DNA from: Paludisphaera rhizosphaerae | GTDB lineage: Bacteria; Planctomycetota; Planctomycetia; Isosphaerales; Isosphaeraceae | Direction: 5' to 3' | Assembly (NCBI RefSeq): GCF_011065895.1 | Contig: NZ_JAALCR010000007.1 | Span: 62,001-126,000 of the forward strand | DNA: 64,000 nucleotides | In this document: one piece after another, positions 8,271 to 18,841 of the stretch | How positions within the stretch are numbered: position 1 is the stretch's first letter | Layout: the number at the start of each line of letters is the position of its first letter | Made by a program: the position numbers and the translations under genes | The notes under the pieces: model-generated | Database searches by the model: none | Seen by the model: only the letters and a program-made list of their open reading frames with translations | What the model was told of the DNA's origin: nothing

Positions 8271-8771
8271 ATGTGGGAGCTGTACATCGTCCGCCACGGG
8301 ATCGCCGTCGAGCGAGGGACGCCGGGGATTCCGGATGACGAAAGGCCGCTCACCCCCAGGGGGGAGAAGCGGATGAAGGAGATCGGCGACGGCCTTGCCG
8401 CATTGGAGCTTCCGGTCGATCGGATCGTGACGAGCCCCCTGCCCCGGGCCCATCGCACGGCCGAGATCCTGGCCGAACGTCTGCGAATGGCCGGCGACGT
8501 CGAGATCGCCCCGGTCCTCAGCGCCGAGTCCACGGCCCGCGACATCGCCCAGTGGCTGGGCCTTCAACCCGAAGCCCCGCTGCTGATCGTCGGCCACAAT
8601 CCAGGGCTCGAGGAGCTGCTCGGCCTGCTTCTGCTAGGCGACCCCAAGGCCTTCCCCTTCACACTGAAGAAGGGAGGCATCGTGGCCCTCCGTCGCCCCG
8701 CAAGCGAACCGGAACGCTACACGATCGAATGGGCGGCGACGCCCCGGGTGCTCAGGAGGCTGTCGAACTGA
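8271..8771 (+). CDS. sixA: Phosphohistidine phosphatase SixA-like
   Basis: A 166-residue cytoplasmic histidine phosphatase of SixA size. YIVRHGIA supplies the catalytic His near residue 8; TSPLPRAHRTAEIL and LLIVGHNPGLEEL supply the other conserved Arg and His. SixA proteins remove phosphate from histidine phosphotransfer domains. The gene is divergent from the Ser/Thr kinase, 231 bp away. I chose ATG 8271, immediately before the conserved WELYIVRHG start; the frame is open far upstream, but only because it is antisense to the kinase gene. Confidence 0.88.
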   Translation: MWELYIVRHGIAVERGTPGIPDDERPLTPRGEKRMKEIGDGLAALELPVDRIVTSPLPRAHRTAEILAERLRMAGDVEIAPVLSAESTARDIAQWLGLQPEAPLLIVGHNPGLEELLGLLLLGDPKAFPFTLKKGGIVALRRPASEPERYTIEWAATPRVLRRLSN

Positions 8772-8919
8772 CCGAAGCCGCCGCAAGCCCGTCTTCGGGG
8801 CGATTAACGAAAATCAATCAGGCAGACGTTGATCTCGTCGACCTCGGCGCGTCACGCTGAATCCGAATGGTTGCGGCCTCACCGCCGCCTCTCCTCCTGC
8901 GGGTCGTGGAGTTCTGGAG

Positions 8920-11022
8920 ATGTTGAGTCGCGCGTGGATCGTCGCAGGCTGCTGCCTGCTGGCGGCAGGTTCGTCGGCGTCCGCACAGGGTCAGTCGCCG
9001 TCCAGGGGGCGACCGAACATCCTGCTGATCCTGGCCGACGATGTCGGCTACAGCGACCTCGGCTGCCAGGGCTCGGAGATCCAGACGCCGAACCTGGACG
9101 CCCTCGCCGCGCGCGGGGCTCGGTTCACGAACTTCTACAACTCGGCCCGATGCTGCCCGACGCGGGCGTCGTTGATGACGGGGCTGCACCCGGCCCAGGC
9201 GGGATTCCCGGACATGACCGGCCGAATCCCGTCGAACGCCGCGACGATCCCCGAGGTCCTCAGGCCGGCCGGCTACAACACCTACATGGTCGGCAAGTGG
9301 CACCTCAGCGAGGCCACCAAGCCCACCGACCGCGGCTTCGACGAGTTCTTCGGCATGCTCGGAGGCTTCAACAGCTTCTGGCATGAGGACCCGTTCTACA
9401 CCCGCTGGCCGAAGGGCCGACCCAAGCGCGAATACGCGCCGGGGACGTTCTACTCGACCGACGCCTTCGGCGACTACGCCCTCGACTTCCTGGAGCAAGG
9501 CCGCCAGGCCGGCAAGCCCTGGTTCATGTACCTGGCGTTCAACGCGGCCCACTTCCCGATCCACGCCCCCGAGGAAGACATCCAGCGCTACGAGCCCGTC
9601 TTCGCCGACGGCTGGGACAAGATGCGCGAGCGTCGCCTGGCCCGAATGAAGGAGCTGGGGATCATCTCCAAGGACGTCGAGTTGACGCCTCGGCTGGTCG
9701 TCCCGAAGAACTGGGCCAACGCGAACAAGGAATGGGCCGCCGACAAGGAGGTCCCCGCGTGGGACTCACTGCCGGAAGACCGTCGCAAGGATCTCGCCCG
9801 GCGGGCGGCGACCTACGCGGCGATGATCGACCGCATGGACCGTAACATCGGCCGCGTCGTCTCGTACTTGAAGGAGACGGGACAGCTTGAAAACACGTTG
9901 ATCCTCTTCCTGTCGGACAACGGCGCCTGCGGCGAATGGGATCCGTTCGGCTTCGACGGCAAATCGGGGCCGGACAACGTGCTGCACGTCGGCCCAGCGC
10001 TCAAGGAGATCGGCGCTCCGTCGAGCTATTCGAGCGTCGGCAGCGGCTGGGCGAACGCCTCGTCGACGCCCTATCGCTATTACAAGCAATACACCCACGA
10101 GGGGGGCGTCAAGACGCCGCTCATCGTCCACTATCCCGCCGGACTGACGCTTCCGCCCGGGACGATGAGCCCTCGGACCGGCTACATCACCGACATCCTG
10201 CCGACCTGCGTCGAGCTGGCCGGCGCGAGTTACCCCACCGAGCGGAACGGCGAGTCGATCATGCCGATGGAAGGTGCGAGCCTGGTTCCGCTGTTCAAGG
10301 GCGTCGAGCGTCCCAACCGACCGATCATCATCGAGCACGAGGACAGCAAGGCCCTCCGCGACGGCGACTGGAAGATCGTCCAGGAGCGCGGCGGGCGCCC
10401 CTGGGAGCTTTACAACCTGGCCAACGACCCGACCGAGATGCACGACCTGGCCGGCCGTGAGCCGGAACGAGTCAAGACCATGACCGCCGCCTGGGAGGCC
10501 TGGGCGCGGCGCGTGGGGCTGAAGGAGGGCGAGCCGAAGACCGTTCGCGGGACGATCGACCTGCAACCGGGCAAGGCTCTCGCGGGCGCCGAAGCGCCGG
10601 CGATCGCCAACGAGCCGCTGCGGATCCAGGCGACGGTCCGCGAGGCCGGCAAGGGGGGCGTCGTCGTCAGTCAGGGGGCGCAGGTCCAGGGCTGGTCGCT
10701 CTACGTCCGCGACGGCAAGCCGGTGCTGGCCGTTCGCCGCGACGGCTCTCTGTTCGAGTTGGCCGCCGACCGGGCCCTGGGCGACGGACAGGTCGAGTTG
10801 GCGGCCGAGCTGCGTCGCGACGGCGCGGCCCGGATCCTGGTCGACGGCGTCGAAGTCGCCCACGGCCGCGCCGGGGGCTGCATCCCCGCCCAGCCGAAGG
10901 ACCCGCTGATCGTCGGCGACGACCGCCAGGGGGCCGTCGGCTCTTACCAAACGCCGCGGCCGTTCCGCGGCTCGATCCTTCGCGCACGGCTCACCGTGGG
11001 CGACCTCGACGCGGCGGACTGA
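8920..11022 (+). CDS. Exported sulfatase with C-terminal beta-sandwich extension
   Basis: A 700-residue type I sulfatase with signal peptide (cleavage after about ASA, residue 22). [17 protein letters not shown] supplies the metal-binding Asp pair. CCPTRAS (Cys79) is the C-x-P-x-R signature whose Cys is converted to formylglycine. MVGKWHLSE and a later LFLSDNG complete the metal and sulfate site. After about residue 530 a roughly 165-residue extension resembles a LamG-like sandwich and may bind glycan. It likely removes sulfate esters from polysaccharides or sugars in the periplasm. The maturase is not in the window. ATG 8920 follows TGGAG. Confidence 0.92.
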   Translation: MLSRAWIVAGCCLLAAGSSASAQGQSPSRGRPNILLILADDVGYSDLGCQGSEIQTPNLDALAARGARFTNFYNSARCCPTRASLMTGLHPAQAGFPDMTGRIPSNAATIPEVLRPAGYNTYMVGKWHLSEATKPTDRGFDEFFGMLGGFNSFWHEDPFYTRWPKGRPKREYAPGTFYSTDAFGDYALDFLEQGRQAGKPWFMYLAFNAAHFPIHAPEEDIQRYEPVFADGWDKMRERRLARMKELGIISKDVELTPRLVVPKNWANANKEWAADKEVPAWDSLPEDRRKDLARRAATYAAMIDRMDRNIGRVVSYLKETGQLENTLILFLSDNGACGEWDPFGFDGKSGPDNVLHVGPALKEIGAPSSYSSVGSGWANASSTPYRYYKQYTHEGGVKTPLIVHYPAGLTLPPGTMSPRTGYITDILPTCVELAGASYPTERNGESIMPMEGASLVPLFKGVERPNRPIIIEHEDSKALRDGDWKIVQERGGRPWELYNLANDPTEMHDLAGREPERVKTMTAAWEAWARRVGLKEGEPKTVRGTIDLQPGKALAGAEAPAIANEPLRIQATVREAGKGGVVVSQGAQVQGWSLYVRDGKPVLAVRRDGSLFELAADRALGDGQVELAAELRRDGAARILVDGVEVAHGRAGGCIPAQPKDPLIVGDDRQGAVGSYQTPRPFRGSILRARLTVGDLDAAD

Positions 11023-11098
11023 CCTCCTCCCGTCGACCCGGCGGCCGGCGGTGAAGAGCCCCGGCCGATTGATTCGTTTCTCTTATTGGGCCCCTCCC

Positions 11099-12130
11099 AT
11101 GTCTGGTAAGCGCAGAAACGCCTTCACGCTGATCGAACTGCTTGTGGTCATCGCCATCATCGCCGTCCTGATCGCGCTTCTCCTTCCCGCCGTGCAGGCC
11201 GCTCGTGAAGCCGCCCGTCGAGCGCAGTGCGTCAACAACCTCAAGCAGATCGGCCTGGGGATTCACAACTACGAGAGCTCGACGGGCTCGCTCCCCTGGG
11301 GCCGCGGCCCGAACGTGGGGGTGATCGCCGAGAACATGATGTCGTCGGCCCTGGTCATGATCCTGCCCCACATGGAGCAGACCCAGGTCTACAACTCGTT
11401 CAACTTCGCCGACTTCAACAACCCAACGGGTCCCTTCAACCCGACGAACCTCACGAACCAGACGTCGATGGCGGTGCAGATCACGTCGTACCTCTGTCCC
11501 TCGGACATGGACCGCCTGACGAACCCCCAGGGCCACACCAACTACGCCGCCAGCGCCGGGGCCGACCCGCGCGTGAACGCCGACACCGCCGACGGCATGT
11601 TCCGCGGCGGCAACAACGGCACCAACCAGACGCGCACGTTGGGCCTTCGCGACGTGACCGACGGCCTGAGCAACACGGCCGCGTTCAGCGAGAAGAACAA
11701 GGGGATCGGCGGCCAGCAGGGGGACAACCTCGTCTACCGCGACACTCTCAAGCCCTCGTCGTCGGTCGCTCAGATCACAAACCCGGCGACGAACGGGACC
11801 CAGATCTACTACACGCTTTGCAAGAACGTCGACGCCACGCAGTCGACCACCGCGCTCCAGAACACGCGGTCGCAGTGCAGCAACTGGTTCAACGGCAACA
11901 AATCCCAGTGCCGCTACAGCCACACGATGCCGCCGAACACCGGCAGTTGCGGTTGGGGCGCCGACAACGACGGCGGCGCGATCACGGCCACGAGCCGTCA
12001 CGCCGGCGGGGTGAACGTCCTGATGGGCGACGGTTCCGTGAGGTTCATCAAGAACTCGGTCTCCCTGCCGACCTGGTGGGCCCTCGGGACGTGCGCCGGC
12101 GGCGAGGTGATCTCCGCCGACGCCCTCTGA
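11099..12130 (+). CDS. DUF1559 family prepilin-like protein
   Basis: A 343-residue protein with a type IV prepilin/pseudopilin N-terminus: a short basic leader, then [20 protein letters not shown], the methylation/cleavage motif and membrane helix. The rest is the DUF1559 (SBP_bac_10) domain, with the conserved [16 protein letters not shown] beginning and the C-terminal [18 protein letters not shown] signature. These proteins are expanded in planctomycetes and have H-x9-DG-type C-termini; their role (surface structure or secretion) is unknown. I prefer ATG 11099 to a GTG at 11051. It converges with a small lipoprotein gene, a common pairing. Confidence 0.93.
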   Translation: MSGKRRNAFTLIELLVVIAIIAVLIALLLPAVQAAREAARRAQCVNNLKQIGLGIHNYESSTGSLPWGRGPNVGVIAENMMSSALVMILPHMEQTQVYNSFNFADFNNPTGPFNPTNLTNQTSMAVQITSYLCPSDMDRLTNPQGHTNYAASAGADPRVNADTADGMFRGGNNGTNQTRTLGLRDVTDGLSNTAAFSEKNKGIGGQQGDNLVYRDTLKPSSSVAQITNPATNGTQIYYTLCKNVDATQSTTALQNTRSQCSNWFNGNKSQCRYSHTMPPNTGSCGWGADNDGGAITATSRHAGGVNVLMGDGSVRFIKNSVSLPTWWALGTCAGGEVISADAL

Positions 12131-12150
12131 TCCGACCCGCCCTGCCTTGC

Positions 12151-12546
12151 TCACTGAGGCTTGTAGGGGAGTTCGACGTCCAGGGTGTTGTTGCCCGCTT
12201 TGACCTCGAAGCCCAGCTCGGGCGTCATGCCCTCCGCCGACTTCATCGAATGCGGGACGACGACGGTGACGGAATTCCTTCCGATCGCCGTCGTCGTCTT
12301 GTACGTTCCGTCCGCGCCGATGTCGGCCGTCGCGATCTTCGCGTCGCGGCGGTTGATGTTCCTCGGGTCGAAGACGACCTGTCCCTTGGTCGCCGGCTTG
12401 CCCTTGATGGTGATCTTCCCCTGCACCGTCGCCTGTTCGGTCGTCGACTCCGCCGGCGGCGCGCCGTCGCCGCATCCCGCGACGATCGCCAGGCAGGCGG
12501 CCGTGGAGAACGATGCGAGCAAAAGACGCAGCGACGCGATGGACAT
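12151..12546 (-). CDS. Small lipoprotein with carboxypeptidase-regulatory-like fold
   Basis: A 131-residue lipoprotein. The signal ends in the lipobox AIVAGC (Cys25), followed by a low-complexity linker and a beta-rich domain reading GKITIKGKPATKGQVVF and GADGTYKTTT, the pattern of planctomycete carboxypeptidase-regulatory/transthyretin-like lipoproteins. It converges on the DUF1559 gene 20 bp away; such lipoproteins often neighbour DUF1559 genes, hinting at a joint surface role. Start ATG 12546 is preceded by GGAGAG. Confidence 0.8.
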   Translation of the reverse strand: MSIASLRLLLASFSTAACLAIVAGCGDGAPPAESTTEQATVQGKITIKGKPATKGQVVFDPRNINRRDAKIATADIGADGTYKTTTAIGRNSVTVVVPHSMKSAEGMTPELGFEVKAGNNTLDVELPYKPQ

Positions 12547-12785
12547 GGGAACGCTCTCCGATGCGGATAACGATGCGGCCCCGAAGGAGAGCGGGGCCTG
12601 GAGTTGGAATTATACCGACACCCTCCAGGCGGCGACCGGCGGAAGGCTGCCCTAAGGCCGGCGAGACGCTGGCCCACGTTCTTGTCCGCCGCCGCACGGC
12701 CTGGGATGCTGGATATGCCCTGGGGTCGAACGCCCCCGAGCCATCTCTCTCATCGGATGGACGTCTCGTTGCGGAGCCACCGGCC

Positions 12786-14912
12786 ATGCAGCCTTGGTTG
12801 CCACGCATCCGACGGCGATCGTGCACAGGCCTGATCGCGGTCGCAGCCCTCTGCGGAACGGCGTCGACAGTCTCTCTGCGCGCCGAGGAGCCGCCGAGGC
12901 CCGCAACCGGGCGAGTCAGCCTGGCGAGCGGTCGCGCGATCGACTACACCGTCCATCTCGACCGCAACTCGTTGCAAGACGCCCTGCAGGTCGGCAACGG
13001 TCTCATCGCCCTGACGTCCTCGGGGGCTCTTTTGCGCTTCGATCGATCCGAGGTCCGGCCGGACCGCGAGAGGGTCGACGTCGCACAGTTCGTCTGCCTC
13101 GGTCGGGGCGAGGACGGCTCCGTCTATGCGGGCCTGGACGACGGCCGCGTCTGCCGCGTCGACCCGACGACGTTGGAACTGACCGAGGTCGCGAAGCTCC
13201 CCTCCGCGCCGCGATGGATCGGCTGGAGACCGGCCTCGACGGGACGCTCGGCGGGGCTGGTCGCCGTCATCAGCGCGACGCGACACGTCGAGGATGAAGG
13301 TCGTCGCTATGAGGTCGGATACACGATCGTCCACGATCTGGCTGCGGGGAGGACGTTCAAACTACTATCCAACTGGCCGACGACGTTCCTGCTTGACCAC
13401 AGATCGCGGCTCTGGCTCGGGACCGACCGGGGCGAATGGGGCGGCTCGGTGGAGCGACTCGACTTGATCGGAGGGGCGGTCGATTCATTGGGCCAGGAAT
13501 CCTGGGACGGCGTCTACGGCTTCGTTGAGCTACGCGACGGCCAGGTCTGGGCGTTTTGCGGCACGACACACCTGGGCAGCCGCCGCAGCGCAATCACGCG
13601 TGTCGACGGCGAAAAACCCGAGAGGCTCTTCACGCTCCACCCGCCTCCGGCCGATCCACGGCAGCCGGCCGATCCCAACGATCCAAAGATGCCGATCACC
13701 CACATCGTCGAGGAAGACGATGGCCTGCTCGTCCTGTCGTACAGCGACGTCTTTCGGGTCGACCGTGGTTTGAAGAACTGGAAGAGAGTCGCCGAGTTGA
13801 AGCTTCGATATCGCGGGGGGCATCCCTACGCGATGGGCCTTTACCCCGCCGTCCGAACGATTGATCCGCCGGTTCGCCACGGCGAGCCTTACGTGCTCGC
13901 CACGGTCGGCAATGGGGTCGTCCTCCTGGATGATGAGAAGGCGACCCCGCACAAACTCCTCGGGCAGCTCGGCTCGTCATGGATCTCCCGGATCGAGAAC
14001 ACCACTGAGGGGACCTTGTTCCTCGAATCAGACGACCGGCTTCCGGCCTGGAAGCTCGGCGAGAACGGATGGGCCGTCGCCGACCTCGCGCCGCCTTTCG
14101 CAGCGGATCCGGCGAGCCCCTATGAGGCCTCGCAAGGTAGGTGGTCCGAGACCCACACGCTCGTAACAGCCAACGGGGCGATTTATACGATCAGCGGGAC
14201 TTCAGGCACCGGGACGCGGACCACGGCGCGTCGAGCGAACGGCAGATCGGAGCGGATCGGTCGCGAGACCTCGTGGCTCTTCCCAGGGAACTCGTTCGTG
14301 ACTCGCGACGGCACGCTGTGGAACGCTTTCTCCGGACTGACTCGGTTCGAGCAAGGACGATGGCAGCCCGTGGGCCGGACCGGCGAGGGCGAAAGCGAGG
14401 CATTTCCCACTCTCAGGGCCATCGACCTCAAAGGGCCGCCGTGGTTCTTGGTCGACGCCTCGGGTGAAGGCGGCGACCTCTGGCGACTCGTCCCCGGTCC
14501 TCGTCGGGAGGACGTGAGACTCACTCGCCAGGCCATCGGACTGGGTCCGACGACTCCCCAGGTCTACGACGCCCTCCCTCTATCGGGCGGTTCACTGCTC
14601 CTCGCGACCGACGTGGGCCTACGGAACTACAAGCCCGCCTCGGGCGAGATCTCGCCTTCCGTCTTCCCTGGGCCATCGGCTCCGGTGATCGCCATCGCTC
14701 GCGACGGATTGGGGCGGCTCTGGTTGGGAAACGACCGAGGGCTCTGGCTGAGCGAGGCCGGCGCGAAAGCCGCCGAAACGTTCGAGACCGTCCCCTGGGT
14801 CGGTCGAGGAGAGATCCTCGACCTCGCCCCCGACCCGCAGCATCCGGACGGAGTCATCGCCGCTCTCGGATCGAGGGGCGTCGCGTTTCTCAGGGCCTTT
14901 GCAAAGCCCTGA
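12786..14912 (+). CDS. Exported beta-propeller-like protein
   Basis: A 708-residue protein with a basic start and a signal-like hydrophobic stretch (LIAVAALCGTAS, ending near residue 37). The body repeats short propeller-blade motifs: RLWLGTDRGEW, LRFDRSE, and near the end RLWLGNDRGLWLSEAG. These resemble two-component-regulator propeller (Reg_prop) blades, but no histidine kinase or DNA-binding domain follows. It probably acts in the periplasm as a binding or sensing module. ATG 12786 lies just before the signal sequence; the frame is open upstream without a good site. Exact function unknown. Confidence 0.75.
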   Translation: MQPWLPRIRRRSCTGLIAVAALCGTASTVSLRAEEPPRPATGRVSLASGRAIDYTVHLDRNSLQDALQVGNGLIALTSSGALLRFDRSEVRPDRERVDVAQFVCLGRGEDGSVYAGLDDGRVCRVDPTTLELTEVAKLPSAPRWIGWRPASTGRSAGLVAVISATRHVEDEGRRYEVGYTIVHDLAAGRTFKLLSNWPTTFLLDHRSRLWLGTDRGEWGGSVERLDLIGGAVDSLGQESWDGVYGFVELRDGQVWAFCGTTHLGSRRSAITRVDGEKPERLFTLHPPPADPRQPADPNDPKMPITHIVEEDDGLLVLSYSDVFRVDRGLKNWKRVAELKLRYRGGHPYAMGLYPAVRTIDPPVRHGEPYVLATVGNGVVLLDDEKATPHKLLGQLGSSWISRIENTTEGTLFLESDDRLPAWKLGENGWAVADLAPPFAADPASPYEASQGRWSETHTLVTANGAIYTISGTSGTGTRTTARRANGRSERIGRETSWLFPGNSFVTRDGTLWNAFSGLTRFEQGRWQPVGRTGEGESEAFPTLRAIDLKGPPWFLVDASGEGGDLWRLVPGPRREDVRLTRQAIGLGPTTPQVYDALPLSGGSLLLATDVGLRNYKPASGEISPSVFPGPSAPVIAIARDGLGRLWLGNDRGLWLSEAGAKAAETFETVPWVGRGEILDLAPDPQHPDGVIAALGSRGVAFLRAFAKP

Positions 14913-15048
14913 CGCGTCCTCAGCGCCGTCGAGCGAGAAGATGACTCGCCCCGCCTGATACTTGCCCCGCCCGCCCCGGCCTGGCACATTCGACCCACGG
15001 GCGATGTGGCGAGTTGGTAACGCCGACGGCCGACAGGGAGCACGACTC

Positions 15049-16500
<1,452 letters not shown>

Positions 16501-16608
16501 GTTGATTTTCAGAAAAGTTCTCGCCTCAAGCTCGCTGATTATTTAAATTCCCTCACGCTGGACTGAATTGATGAGTCGATCACATCGTCCATCGAGAGGG
16601 TCGTTGAA

Positions 16609-17778
16609 ATGTTGGCTGCGTCGATGTTGTGCCTCGCCCTGGCCGTGACCGGGCAGTCGGACCAGAAGTGGGCCGTGGTGACCTCGCGAGAGGGGAACTT
16701 CACAGTCGAGATGCCCGCGAAGCCGACGCGGACGCGGTCGTCCAGCGTGCAAGGGTCGAACGGTCGCATGAAGATCGAAGAGATCCTCTGCGAGACGGGG
16801 CGAGGTGCTTTCATCGTCACCCGGATCGAGTCGCAGGTCACGATCGCGAAGAGTGCGGAGGAGGCGTTCCTGGACTTCGCCCGCGACTATTTCGCCGCCC
16901 AGTTCAAGGGGAAGGTCACGTCCGACAAGAAGGTCCGGCTCGACCTGAACGCCGGCCGCGACTTCACGGTGCGGGTGCAGGTCCCCGGCGAGGGGACGGC
17001 CGAACTCCGGGTCCGCGAGTATCTCCACGGCCGGACGATCTACGCGCTGATCGCCGGGTCGGAGCCCGGCCAGCCGCTGCCGCCCGAGACGGCGAGGTTC
17101 CTCGGCTCGTTCGCCCTGGGCATCCATCCCGAGGGGACCACGATCAAGGCCGACACTCGCGAGACCGAGGCCGTCGGTCGAGACCTCCCCGGCTGGGGGA
17201 CGGCCATCGACCCGGACGAGGACGTCACCTTCAACCCCTCCCAGAAATCCCTCATCCTGGAGATCCCCGGCACGCTCCACGACCTCGTCGCCGACATCGG
17301 CAAGTTCAACGCGCCGAGGGTCCTCCGCCCGGTTGAAGGGGACTTCGTCGCGACGGTCCGGATCGACGGCTCGTTCAACCCCAAGGGGAAGTCGACCAAG
17401 GAGAAGACGTACCCCCTCAACGCCGGCGGCCTGCTGATGTGGAAGGACGCGGAGAACTACGTCTCCATCCAGCGGACGGCGATGCTCGGCAAGGGAGACC
17501 AACTCAAGCCGCTGATCCTCTTCGAGGAACGCGAGGGGGGCCACCGCGGGGCCACGCACAACCAGATCCCCCCCAACGGCCCGCTCTACCTGCGTCTCGA
17601 ACGCCAGAAGGGCCGGATCACCGGCGGCATCAGCGAGAACGGCAAGAGCTGGAAGATCCTCAAACCCATGGACACCACCTGGGCCACGGGCCCCATGCAG
17701 GTCGGCCTCATGGGCGTCAACACGGCCTCTGAGCCGTGCAAGCTGAGGTACATGGACTACTCGCTGAAGTCAGACTGA
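16609..17778 (+). CDS. Exported DUF1349/concanavalin-like protein
   Basis: A 389-residue protein with a short signal peptide (MLAASMLCLALAVTG). The first ~190 residues form a domain of unknown type (VVTSREGNFTVEMP start). From about 195 a DUF1349-like lectin fold follows: GDFVATVRIDGSF, AGGLLMWKDAENYVSIQR, and GPMQVGLMGVNTASEPCKLRYMDY. DUF1349 domains are beta-sandwiches found in carbohydrate-active contexts and were named after a yeast protein said to regulate enolase; the next gene upstream being an enolase-superfamily protein may be coincidence. The two genes may share a transcript (108-bp gap). Confidence 0.75.
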   Translation: MLAASMLCLALAVTGQSDQKWAVVTSREGNFTVEMPAKPTRTRSSSVQGSNGRMKIEEILCETGRGAFIVTRIESQVTIAKSAEEAFLDFARDYFAAQFKGKVTSDKKVRLDLNAGRDFTVRVQVPGEGTAELRVREYLHGRTIYALIAGSEPGQPLPPETARFLGSFALGIHPEGTTIKADTRETEAVGRDLPGWGTAIDPDEDVTFNPSQKSLILEIPGTLHDLVADIGKFNAPRVLRPVEGDFVATVRIDGSFNPKGKSTKEKTYPLNAGGLLMWKDAENYVSIQRTAMLGKGDQLKPLILFEEREGGHRGATHNQIPPNGPLYLRLERQKGRITGGISENGKSWKILKPMDTTWATGPMQVGLMGVNTASEPCKLRYMDYSLKSD

Positions 17779-17790
17779 CCACCACGGCCG

Positions 17791-18399
17791 TTACCGATCC
17801 GACGGCTGAATTCGAGCCGAGAGCTGCTCGCAAAGCCACTGCTCGGACCACAGCCGCCGGACGGCGTTGAATGAGTTCGCCCGGGTCGCGGTGCGGAGAT
17901 AATCGCGGGGATCTTCGCCGTAGGTCACACCCACGATCACTCGGCCCCCGGACGTGACCGAATACCAATCCGCATCGGTTTGCAGTGCGGCGAGGACGTC
18001 CGTGCAGAGCTCTTCGAGTTCTTCGGCGTCCTCGCCGAACGCTCCGCTCTCGACTAGAAAAGCGAGTGCCCCGGCCACCCCACTGCTGTCAGGAAACTCC
18101 CCCAACAGCCAACCGTCGTCTGGGTTGGCCCATCGGAGCCATGCTGAAAGCTTTTCGAGATCGTCGAAAGCCTCCCACGCGTGGCCCTGATATCGATACC
18201 CCTTGACGTAGTAATCGGCGGCAACTCGCCGCAGGCCCTGCTCAGTGGCCACGGAATAGCCCAGCCAGTTACCCACTTGCCCCAGAATGAGTGCGAACGC
18301 GTACGGTGTTTCGTCCGGATATCGCTGACGAAAGTCACGGAACTCTTCGACGATCGCTCGCTGTAGAGTCTGTGCAAACGTTGAACGATCCATCGACAT
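17791..18399 (-). CDS. DUF4303 family protein
   Basis: A 202-residue cytoplasmic protein that reads like the DUF4303 family: an N-terminal helix, YAFALILGQVGNWLGYSVATE, then LRRVAADYYVKGY and a WLRWANPDDGW segment. Family function is unknown; relatives occur near polymorphic-toxin immunity genes. The stop of a small upstream gene (18405) is 6 bp before this start, so the two are one operon. ATG 18399 and ATG 18393 are both possible; I use the first. Confidence 0.7.
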   Translation of the reverse strand: MSMDRSTFAQTLQRAIVEEFRDFRQRYPDETPYAFALILGQVGNWLGYSVATEQGLRRVAADYYVKGYRYQGHAWEAFDDLEKLSAWLRWANPDDGWLLGEFPDSSGVAGALAFLVESGAFGEDAEELEELCTDVLAALQTDADWYSVTSGGRVIVGVTYGEDPRDYLRTATRANSFNAVRRLWSEQWLCEQLSARIQPSDR

Positions 18400-18404
18400 T
18401 CCGG

Positions 18405-18674
18405 CTATTCCTGTCGCTCGTGACTTCCGACTGTCAACGCTTGAAGCATGCCTGCCAGACGAAAGCCCTCGCGGCCTCCGTGCGTCTGCAGCCCCTTTAC
18501 CACAAAGGGGATCAATTCCTCGGTGATTTCCAGTTCGAGCGGGCAATGCCAGAAACACCGAGTGTGGAAACGGCGATAGAGTTCGGCGGCCTGCTCAGCG
18601 AGTTCGCTCCGCTTCCGCGACGGCATGATCTCGGCGTGCGAAAAAGACGAAGCATCGCCTTCAGAGGTCTCCAT
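18405..18674 (-). CDS. Small conserved-looking protein upstream of DUF4303 gene
   Basis: An 89-residue protein: acidic N-terminus, a basic helix (SRKRSELAEQAAELYRR), then WHCPLELEITEELIPFVVKG and LQTHGGREGFRLAGML. No family recognised. Predicted helical and soluble. It is placed head-to-tail with the DUF4303 gene with a 5-bp gap, which argues for a real, co-translated gene. The longer frame to 18752 has no clear site; I use the Met at 18674. Confidence 0.6.
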   Translation of the reverse strand: METSEGDASSFSHAEIMPSRKRSELAEQAAELYRRFHTRCFWHCPLELEITEELIPFVVKGLQTHGGREGFRLAGMLQALTVGSHERQE

Positions 18675-18783
18675 GCTCAAATCCTTCCGATCCCGGCCGC
18701 TTCGAAGGTTCCTACTTTTCGCAAGCTTCTCATGGAAGCTTATGCTCCTCATTCCACAAAAGCGAGCCTCGCCGACATTCGAA

Positions 18784-18824
18784 ACGCCAGCGGCCCCAAC
18801 GGATCATCGGGGCCGCTCTGCGTT
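18784..18824. terminator. Bidirectional rho-independent terminator
   Basis: AGCGGCCCC (18789-18797) pairs with GGGGCCGCT (18809-18817) over an 11-nt loop, and AAACGC on the left pairs further with GCGTTTT on the right. T-runs are found on both strands. It sits 20 bp past the end of the GH2 gene (minus strand) and is the only strong terminator seen nearby. Confidence 0.7.
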
Positions 18825-18841
18825 TTCAGGCGATCGGTCGG

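Noticed and set aside
5145-8771. A 1208-residue open frame antisense to the kinase-TPR gene
   Set aside because: It is a by-product of high GC content and repeated TPR sequence; only its last 166 codons, which lie beyond the kinase gene, have SixA motifs and are kept.
10991-12826. A 611-residue minus-strand frame across the DUF1559 gene
   Set aside because: Protein composition is Arg/Gly-rich and it lacks motifs; it overlaps two well-supported genes on the + strand and one on the minus strand.
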